From Bacteroidales bacterium (GTDB lineage: Bacteria; Bacteroidota; Bacteroidia; Bacteroidales; P3), in NCBI GenBank assembly GCA_017469625.1, contig JAFUGA010000048.1, positions 1-37,546 on the forward strand: 37,546 bases of DNA. Reading direction: 5' to 3'. The translations under genes were made by a program, and so were the position numbers. Positions 32,170 through 37,546 of this stretch are shown one piece after another (the first letter of the stretch is position 1; the number at the start of each line of letters is the position of its first letter). The notes beneath the pieces are model-generated. The model searched no databases, had not been told where the DNA came from, and was given only the letters and a program-made list of their open reading frames with translations.

Positions 32170-33783
32170 CTACCTTGAGATAACGTAATAATTGCCACCC
32201 ATTTTTGTTTTCATGCTCTGCATTAGGTCGTTAGCCTCTGTAAGAGTACGGCGAGAACCATAACTTACGTAATAGATAGGTTGTCCGCTTTTTATCTTTG
32301 AAAGCACGTAACTATCATAACCTAAAGACTTTGCTTTCTTTGCTTGCTGTTCTGCACGTTTTTTATCTGAATAAGTACCATCTACAACATCAAAACCAAG
32401 TTTAGAATAGTTTTGTGTCAATACAGGCGTATTATCTTCAACCAAAGTTACAGGTTTAGACTCCTGTTTTGGAGTTGTTTCTTTCTGTGTTTTGTTATTG
32501 GTTTTGTTGGTCTTAGGCTTGTTTGTATTCTGTTTTGCAGTAGCGTTTTGAGTGTTGTCCCCATAATTATAAACAGGGTCCGGAGCGTTGTAAGGTATCT
32601 CTGGTGCAGACTCTTCCGTTGCAGATACTTCCTGCACGTTTATCTCTGGTTCATCAGATACCGTTTCCTCTTTTTTAACCTCTGCTTCCACAGTCTTTTT
32701 CGCCTTATCTGTTCTTGCAGGTATGTAATACTCAAGCCTTTGCGTAATAGGTTTCAAAGCCTTTATATCTTTCAACCAACCCATATAATGAGCCCCAACA
32801 AAACAAAGACACAAGAACAAAAGTATAAGAACTATCCAGCAAAGCACCTTCCAAAACTTCTTTCTTGCATTCTTTTTGCGTTTGTTTTTCTTCTTCTGTT
32901 TTTCTTCTTTCTCGCTGAATTTGTTGATAATATCTTTTGCTTCTTGCTTCAAATCATCATCATCTTTTTCCTCAACAGCGACCTGTTTTTCTTTCATCAA
33001 ATCCTCTTTTTCTACTGGTTTAATATCCTCTACTACAACATCTTCCTTGAATTCTTCAGCCCTATCTATAGTCTGCTGAGTCTTATCCTCTGTAGGTGTA
33101 GCATCTACAGAAAGTCTCTCTGTTATCTCACTTTCTGATACAGGCTTTTCTACATCTGTATCAATCACTGCTTCAGAATGTTGAATGATACGAGTAGTTG
33201 TCTGTTCTTGCGTTTCGTTTATCTTATTTTCCTCTTTCAGTTGTTTAGTTTCCTCTATCTTCTTTTCTATCTCTTTCTTTTTCTCCAAAGCCTCTGTGTA
33301 AAGTGTTTCTTGTTCCACTTTCTCAGGTTCTGTCTTGGTACGAATAGGGGACAAAGTATCTGAATGTGAGTATGTTTTAACGTTTTTCAATTCTCCTAAA
33401 GCAAAACTATCACCCATAAGGTTCAAGCCCTGTGCTGGTGTGAAACTGTACTCACCTATAATCCCTTTTGACAAAGTTCCCAACTTATCCACATTCACCG
33501 TTTCGCCTTTGTCCAACTTATCTTTCACAAAATCAGCATACTGTTTTATCCAAGTGTTCGCCGTTTCTTCTGAAATAAACTCCTTTTGTGCCATATAAGA
33601 AACAAAGGATTTGTCTGAAGAACAGTTAGTTGTAAAACTTACCTTACGAGAAGGAGGGAGTATGTTTCCCAAAGAAAAGTTGATTTCGGCTGAATGCTCT
33701 TTTACCGTAAATGTACCCAAACCAGGTATTTCCGCCAAATTATTATGTTTTAAATAATCGTATAAATTTTCTGCAACGTTCAT
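32170..33783 (-). CDS. HU-CCDC81-like and SPOR domain membrane protein
   Basis: 537 aa. Two HU/IHF-like modules of the bacterial CCDC81 type (about 1-55, IPGLGTFTVKEHSAEINF; about 58-130, VDKLGTLSKGIIGEYSFTPA) are followed by a long Glu/Lys-rich linker with coiled-coil tendency (about 150-300). A single transmembrane helix follows (about 311-333, WKVLCWIVLILLFLCLCFVGAHY), then a Pro/Thr/Asn-rich linker and a SPOR domain (about 455-537, GTYSDKKRAEQQAKKAKSLGY). SPOR binds denuded glycan at division septa, so the protein probably joins a cytoplasmic HU-like domain to periplasmic peptidoglycan. It lies 11 bases after kdsB. Its role in division or envelope organisation is inferred. Confidence 0.88.
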   Translation of the reverse strand: MNVAENLYDYLKHNNLAEIPGLGTFTVKEHSAEINFSLGNILPPSRKVSFTTNCSSDKSFVSYMAQKEFISEETANTWIKQYADFVKDKLDKGETVNVDKLGTLSKGIIGEYSFTPAQGLNLMGDSFALGELKNVKTYSHSDTLSPIRTKTEPEKVEQETLYTEALEKKKEIEKKIEETKQLKEENKINETQEQTTTRIIQHSEAVIDTDVEKPVSESEITERLSVDATPTEDKTQQTIDRAEEFKEDVVVEDIKPVEKEDLMKEKQVAVEEKDDDDLKQEAKDIINKFSEKEEKQKKKNKRKKNARKKFWKVLCWIVLILLFLCLCFVGAHYMGWLKDIKALKPITQRLEYYIPARTDKAKKTVEAEVKKEETVSDEPEINVQEVSATEESAPEIPYNAPDPVYNYGDNTQNATAKQNTNKPKTNKTNNKTQKETTPKQESKPVTLVEDNTPVLTQNYSKLGFDVVDGTYSDKKRAEQQAKKAKSLGYDSYVLSKIKSGQPIYYVSYGSRRTLTEANDLMQSMKTKMGGNYYVISR

Positions 33784-33794
33784 AATATATCTTG

Positions 33795-34541
33795 TTAATT
33801 GATTATCTGTTTAATGTGTTCTAAATCTTGTGGAGTATCAACCCCTATGGAATCAAACTCAGACTCCATTACATTTATATGGTATCCGTTTTCCAACCAA
33901 CGCAACTGCTCCAAACTCTCCGTTTGTTCCAAAGTGCTTTTTTCTAACAAAGTTATCTCGTGTAAAACCTTAGGTAGATATGCGTAAATGCCTATGTGTT
34001 TGAAATATACACCTTTTTTTACCAAAGATTTTAAATCTTCGTCCCTATTAAACGGCACTATGCTACGTGAAAAATAAAGAGCCTTATTTTGTGCTTTTAC
34101 TACCTTTACCACATTCACATCTTTCACATGTTCAATATCTTCTATCTTCTTTGCAAGTGTAACTATTTCAGCGTCTTTGTCCTCAAAACCCTCCAATACT
34201 TTTGCCATCTGCTGAGTTTTTATCAAAGGTTCATCGCCCTGAATATTCACAACAACATCGTACTTTTCACCTCTTTGTTCTAAAATCGTCAAAGCCTGTT
34301 CGCACCTCTGAGTACCGCAAGAGAGTTCTTTTGAAGTCATAATGTACTTTGCCTCATACTGTTGCAAAACTTTTTCTATCCTTTCATCGTCCGTTGCAAC
34401 ACAGACTTCGGAGAACAAACCCGAATTTTTTACAGCGTCATAAACCCACATAACTATAGGCTTGCCTTTTATCTCTGCCAAAGGTTTGCCACAAAATCTT
34501 TTGCTTTCGTATCTTGAAGGTATAAGTGCTAATGCTTTCAT
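33795..34541 (-). CDS. kdsB: 3-deoxy-manno-octulosonate cytidylyltransferase
   Basis: 248 aa. The N-terminus ALIPSRYESKRFCGKPLAEIKGKPIVMWVY is the KdsB nucleotide-binding signature, followed by VCVATDDERI, VVNIQGDEPLI (metal/CTP site) and the C-terminal GVDTPQDLEHI. It activates KDO as CMP-KDO for the LPS inner core. It lies two bases after the kinase gene and 11 bases before the HU/SPOR gene in one leftward operon. Confidence 0.95.
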   Translation of the reverse strand: MKALALIPSRYESKRFCGKPLAEIKGKPIVMWVYDAVKNSGLFSEVCVATDDERIEKVLQQYEAKYIMTSKELSCGTQRCEQALTILEQRGEKYDVVVNIQGDEPLIKTQQMAKVLEGFEDKDAEIVTLAKKIEDIEHVKDVNVVKVVKAQNKALYFSRSIVPFNRDEDLKSLVKKGVYFKHIGIYAYLPKVLHEITLLEKSTLEQTESLEQLRWLENGYHINVMESEFDSIGVDTPQDLEHIKQIIN

Positions 34542-34543
34542 TT

Positions 34544-35155
34544 TTAAAACAATCCGTTAATTTCTGCATTTATCATTTCCACCACCTTTCCAAAATCCTC
34601 TGGTGAGTCTATAATGTTAAGATTATCAACATCTACCATAATTTTCCTACCCTCAAAACCATCTATCCATTCATCGTAACGCTTGTTCAAAGAAGTTATG
34701 TAATCCAAACGAATAGACGACTCATAATTTCTGCCTCTTTTGGTTATAAGGTTGATAAGTGTAGGCACCGATGCTTTCAAATATAAAAGCAAATCTGGTT
34801 TCGGTGTAAGAGATATAAGTAAATCAAACAGAGAACGATAGGTTTCATAATCCCTTGATGACAACAAACCCATAGCGTGCAAAGTAGGTGCAAAAATATA
34901 TGCATCTTCGTAAAGTGTACGGTCTTGTACTATGTTCTTATGTTCTTTGCATGAGGCAATTACGTGTGCAAACCTTCTGTGAAGAAAATACACCTGAAGA
35001 TTGAAAGCCCATCTTCGCATATCCTCGTAAAAGTCTGATATATAAGGATTATTGTCTATATGTTCATATACAGGCACCCAACCAAAATGTTCTGCTAACA
35101 TATTGGTCATAGTCGTTTTTCCACTACCTATATTCCCCGCTATTGCTACATACAT
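34544..35155 (-). CDS. Deoxynucleoside kinase (dNK/dGK-dCK type)
   Basis: 203 aa. P-loop GNIGSGKTT (about 7-15), the EHIDNNPYISDFYEDMRRWAFNLQVYFLHRRF substrate region, the DRT motif (QDRTLYEDAYIF; family DRS), and a lid-like segment LITKRGRNYESSIRLDYI. It phosphorylates deoxynucleosides in salvage. It is first in the operon with kdsB, HU/SPOR and M16, from the TAACTTTG box at 35203-35210. That promoter is one copy of the 34-bp repeat flanking the restriction-modification genes. Confidence 0.92.
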   Translation of the reverse strand: MYVAIAGNIGSGKTTMTNMLAEHFGWVPVYEHIDNNPYISDFYEDMRRWAFNLQVYFLHRRFAHVIASCKEHKNIVQDRTLYEDAYIFAPTLHAMGLLSSRDYETYRSLFDLLISLTPKPDLLLYLKASVPTLINLITKRGRNYESSIRLDYITSLNKRYDEWIDGFEGRKIMVDVDNLNIIDSPEDFGKVVEMINAEINGLF

Positions 35156-35200
35156 ATTACTTATAATTACTTAACTCTTTTTGTCTTTAAAAAATTACCG

Positions 35201-35234
35201 TGCAAAGTTACAAAAACTTATGTAAATAAAGAAA
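35201..35234 (-). repeat. 34-bp direct repeat, copy 1 (deoxynucleoside kinase promoter)
   Basis: Identical to 37266-37299 over 34 bases, offset 2065; flanking bases differ on both sides. It contains TAACTTTG and the sequence upstream of it (minus strand), that is, the promoter of the kinase operon. The two copies bracket the restriction and methylase genes. Confidence 0.95.
35203..35210 (-). promoter_or_regulatory. -7 box of the deoxynucleoside kinase operon
   Basis: Minus-strand TAACTTTG followed by CA, 47 bases before the ATG at 35155. Confidence 0.7.
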
Positions 35235-35248
35235 AATTTACACCACTT

Positions 35249-35935
35249 TTAAATATTCCTCAATCGTTGTATTTCCTTTTCTATCTCTTCTATTACACCC
35301 TTATTTGCTATTTCTCCGTCTAAACTATAGAGTATAAACACTTTGCCACCAAATTCATTTTTAAAGTTTTGAAAACTCATTTGCATTCTTTCGCTTATAG
35401 GAGTGCTACCAAAATTGGCTTGAGCAGTTATGGGTTTTATCTGAAAACCTATTTGATATTTTCCTATTTTTGCAACGTAATCTATATCTCCAGCGTGGTC
35501 TAATTCTGGATTACTTTCCTCAAAAACAATATTTGGAAAAATATTAGAAAGTTCATCATTTATTACAGATTTTTCTCTCAAATAGCCATCGTAGGTTCTG
35601 TTAATAGTAAGGTTGTAAATATATTCAATACAGTCTTTTTCAGTTAGTTCTCTAAATGCTTGTTCCCATTCTGGTATAACTATTTGAGTTATTTTGCTAT
35701 ACAATCTTTCTCCAATTTCTTTTAGACTATCTTGTGTTATTTTTACTGAATTTTTTCCTGTAGTTATAGTATTCTCAAAATACCATTTTTCCCATTCTTT
35801 GAAAGACGAAGGCTGACACTCCCTAATCAAAGCCATAACTGCTCCTACTTTGTTTGGACGAGATAATTGATAGGTTTGGCAAGCGTAATTCAAAACACGT
35901 TCTTTTTTACCAAAATCCAATGAATATCTTTTCAT
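35249..35935 (-). CDS. Type II restriction endonuclease, MjaI-like
   Basis: 228 aa. The catalytic block is PELDHAGDIDYVAKIGKYQIGFQIKP: D150 or D152, then Q165-x-K167, a PD-(D/E)xK nuclease core with Gln in the middle position. The N-terminal SRPNKVGAVMALIRECQPSSFKEWEKWYFE and the IYNLTINRTYDGYLREKSVI middle match my memory of the MjaI family, whose type member cuts CTAG; the specificity here is inferred. It begins five bases after the methyltransferase stop, so the methylase is made first. It ends 14 bases before the kinase promoter repeat, with no terminator between. Confidence 0.78.
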   Translation of the reverse strand: MKRYSLDFGKKERVLNYACQTYQLSRPNKVGAVMALIRECQPSSFKEWEKWYFENTITTGKNSVKITQDSLKEIGERLYSKITQIVIPEWEQAFRELTEKDCIEYIYNLTINRTYDGYLREKSVINDELSNIFPNIVFEESNPELDHAGDIDYVAKIGKYQIGFQIKPITAQANFGSTPISERMQMSFQNFKNEFGGKVFILYSLDGEIANKGVIEEIEKEIQRLRNI

Positions 35936-35940
35936 ATTTC

Positions 35941-37206
35941 TCAGTAGTTTATGAATTTGTTTTTGTATTTATAATCTATGCTTGTGTCTGGCAAAACAAG
36001 TTTTTCTTTCAAAAGATGAGCGTTTATAAACATTTTGTTTTCCAAATAAAGATAGCACAACAAGTTGTTTTTGTCATCGTGTTTTATATCGTCAAACCTC
36101 ATATAAACCCTATGACCTTTAGTTTTTTCTTTAATGAAAATATTTGCTTTCTCAACCATTGAAGGTATAGGTTCTATACCTAAAAGTTTTATAACCAAAT
36201 CATTATTAAGTTTCAAAAGATTAGGAGCCAACACATCTTTTACGGAATAATAATCCTCTCGTTGTGAAGAATTTTTATCTATCTTAGAACCAAATTGCAT
36301 AGTTTTAGGGTCTATTTTCTTTTCCATTTTCACATTATCTTTGAAAAGATAGGGTAGGGATTGTATATTCTTTTGATAATCAAATGATAGAGTATCTTGC
36401 AGAAAATCATAAGTAGAGTATTCAAAGATACCATCTGAACATACTTTTTGTTTATAATAGTCTTTGAATGAGTCGTTTATTTCGTACCCTACAGAGTTTC
36501 TTTGTAGATTTTTTGCTGCTAAGGCAGTTGTTCCGCTACCCATAAAGGGGTCAAATACTGTTTCTCCCACGAATGAAAACATTTTTATCAACCTATGAGG
36601 TAATTCTTCAGGGAAAACGGCAATATGCCCATCTTGTTTTGCTCCTACAAAATTCCAATGCGAAGAGAAATAATTATTCCATTCTTGTTTGTCTATGGCG
36701 GATAGTTCTTTCTGTTGTTTGGTAGGTTGAGGGGCTTTGCCTTGCTTTTTGAATATCAAAATAAATTCATAATCTATCTTTACAATACCATTTCTTGGGT
36801 AAGGATAACTACCCATTACCACAGCACCGCCTGTTGTGTGCATAGAAGTTTGTTTCTGCCATATTATAGCCCCCATATAATCCAAACCTATTGACTCACA
36901 AAACCTTATTATCTCTGTTCTAATAGGAATAACTTTGTAACGTCCATAATAAACGCTACGAGCAAATTGGTCGCCTATGTTTATACACAATCTGCAACCA
37001 TCGTGCAGTATGCGATTACATTCAGACCAAACCATATTTAGATTGTTTATATAATCCTCATAACTATCATTGAAACCTATCTGCTGTTGAGTGTCATAAT
37101 CCTTTAATTGCCAATATGGAGGAGATGTAATAATCAAATGAACCGATGAATCTTTCATCAAGGTCATATTTCTACTATCACCATTTATCAAAATATGTTT
37201 TCCCAT
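35941..37206 (-). CDS. DNA methyltransferase (probably N4-cytosine, beta class) with C-terminal SNase-like domain
   Basis: 421 aa. Motif IV TSPPYW (27-32) precedes motif I DPFMGSGTT (219-227), the beta-class order; SPPY favours N4-cytosine methylation. A target-recognition region lies about 85-200 (WQKQTSMHTTGG...SSHWNF). The last 85 residues (about 337-421) are foreign to ordinary methylases and read like a staphylococcal-nuclease/OB fold: VIKLLGIEPIP, GHRVYMRFDD, LLCYLYLENKMFINAHLL, YKYKNKF. The SNase catalytic arginines appear replaced (K at the first, N at the second), so the domain is probably not a nuclease. It is cotranscribed with the MjaI-like endonuclease, protecting host DNA. Confidence 0.88.
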   Translation of the reverse strand: MGKHILINGDSRNMTLMKDSSVHLIITSPPYWQLKDYDTQQQIGFNDSYEDYINNLNMVWSECNRILHDGCRLCINIGDQFARSVYYGRYKVIPIRTEIIRFCESIGLDYMGAIIWQKQTSMHTTGGAVVMGSYPYPRNGIVKIDYEFILIFKKQGKAPQPTKQQKELSAIDKQEWNNYFSSHWNFVGAKQDGHIAVFPEELPHRLIKMFSFVGETVFDPFMGSGTTALAAKNLQRNSVGYEINDSFKDYYKQKVCSDGIFEYSTYDFLQDTLSFDYQKNIQSLPYLFKDNVKMEKKIDPKTMQFGSKIDKNSSQREDYYSVKDVLAPNLLKLNNDLVIKLLGIEPIPSMVEKANIFIKEKTKGHRVYMRFDDIKHDDKNNLLCYLYLENKMFINAHLLKEKLVLPDTSIDYKYKNKFINY

Positions 37207-37265
37207 ATAAACTACTATATTTTCTTATAGTTATGCTTTTAAAACAATTCTTTTTTTTTCTTCGT

Positions 37266-37299
37266 TGCAAAGTTACAAAAACTTATGTAAATAAAGAAA
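37266..37299 (-). repeat. 34-bp direct repeat, copy 2 (methyltransferase promoter)
   Basis: Exact copy of 35201-35234, here driving the restriction-modification pair. Confidence 0.95.
37268..37275 (-). promoter_or_regulatory. -7 box of the restriction-modification operon
   Basis: Minus-strand TAACTTTG followed by CA, about 61 bases before the ATG at 37206. Confidence 0.7.
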
Positions 37300-37331
37300 T
37301 TTTTTTGGAATATATCTAATAAAGCAGGTAA

Positions 37332-37358
37332 CCACGTAGCACGTGGGGGCAATATTGC
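37332..37358. other. Adjacent palindromes next to the right IS
   Basis: CCACGT-AGC-ACGTGG (37332-37346, 6-bp stem with 3-base loop) is followed by the perfect palindrome GCAATATTGC (37349-37358). There is no T-tract, so it is not a classical terminator. It could be a remnant of another mobile element end or a protein site. Confidence 0.4.
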
Positions 37359-37401
37359 TATACGCACTTATGGTTTGATAGGTAATAATATAATACTATA
37401 G

Positions 37402-37546
37402 TTTAACGCTAACTCGGTATAAGGAGTGGGAAAATTTCTGATATATCATTTGGTATTAGAGGGTTATGTTTATTGAAATATCTTATATGAGGTTTATTAG
37501 GCATCAATTGATAGGCTGATAAAGCAGAGATGATATTAACAAGAAA
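37402..37546 (-). mobile_element. 3' end of an insertion sequence (right copy)
   Basis: 37402-37520 is the exact reverse complement of 1-119, with the boundary at 37401/37402; a further 26 bases of the element are visible to the window end. It faces left, so the two IS copies point towards each other across the window. Confidence 0.75.
37409..37546 (-). CDS. Transposase, C-terminal fragment (5' part outside window)
   Basis: Last 45 residues, starting FLVNIISALSAYQLMPNKP and ending LLIPS before TAG (37411-37409). It is eight or nine residues longer than the left fragment because more of the element is in view. No catalytic residues are visible. Transposase identity is inferred from the repeated context and general likeness to IS transposase C-termini. 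Confidence 0.55.
   Translation of the reverse strand, partial: FLVNIISALSAYQLMPNKPHIRYFNKHNPLIPNDISEIFPLLIPS

Noticed and set aside
32413-33138. Long plus-strand open frame of 241 codons opposite the HU/SPOR gene
   Set aside because: It is the antisense of a Glu/Lys-rich, low-complexity coding region; its composition (Cys, Phe, Tyr, Ser runs) is typical of a shadow frame.
1-37546. Composite transposon bounded by the two IS copies
   Set aside because: The interior is mostly core chromosomal genes (dnaB, argS, uvrA, kdsB), so the IS copies more likely flank ordinary chromosome or mark contig ends.

Overview
This is a low-GC Bacteroidota chromosome fragment, probably from an anaerobic Bacteroidales-like organism. 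The evidence is threefold. Most transcription starts carry the phylum-specific -7 box TAnnTTTG (12 seen). Two secreted proteins end in type IX secretion sorting domains, one type A and one type B. The gene set includes a SusC/RagA-class TonB receptor with a carboxypeptidase-regulatory domain, DUF4199 and DUF4838 proteins, and an HU-CCDC81/SPOR protein. HydE points to [FeFe]-hydrogenase and an anaerobic life. Codon use and AT-rich intergenic sequence look uniform throughout.

Layout: the two window ends carry the same 119-bp sequence in inverted orientation. It encodes the C-terminus of a transposase, so the window lies between two copies of one insertion sequence. From the left come two intrinsic terminators, a 21-bp repeat array and a PflX-like radical SAM gene (minus). 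tRNA-Glu(CTC) and tRNA-Ser(CGA) follow, then an envelope operon (TonB receptor, catalytically dead M16 peptidase, type-B sorted secreted protein), a PagL-like lipid A deacylase, dnaB and a GATase-like exported protein. Next are dapD (minus), a type-A sorted secreted protein between 128-bp inverted repeats, a DUF6364-like/PIN toxin-antitoxin pair, and a housekeeping run: argS, clpS, nfeD, floA, uvrA. Then come hydE, a DUF4838 exported protein, two DUF4199 membrane proteins, a GT2 glycosyltransferase, gmhA, a gmhB-like phosphatase and a MORN-type exported protein. The right part reads leftward: an MjaI-like restriction-modification pair, then a deoxynucleoside kinase, kdsB, HU/SPOR and active M16 operon.

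The genes are mostly envelope and core metabolism: heptose and KDO supply (gmhA, gmhB-like, kdsB), lipid A trimming (PagL-like), lysine/peptidoglycan precursor (dapD), and secretion or outer-membrane functions.

Three structural signals are not explained by the genes. (1) Five intergenic arrays of a strictly 21-bp unit, with units in both orientations, are spaced about 7.0-7.6 kb apart. (2) The toxin-antitoxin pair and the restriction-modification pair each sit between perfect direct repeats (39 and 34 bp) that are the promoter of the housekeeping gene downstream. Each cassette therefore appears to have inserted with duplication of a promoter, leaving the host gene its own copy. (3) A 128-bp inverted repeat (3 mismatches) with outward-facing promoters joins the dapD promoter to the toxin-antitoxin promoter. 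A further oddity is a DNA methyltransferase fused to a degenerate staphylococcal-nuclease-like domain. All family assignments come from reading motifs; no database search was run.
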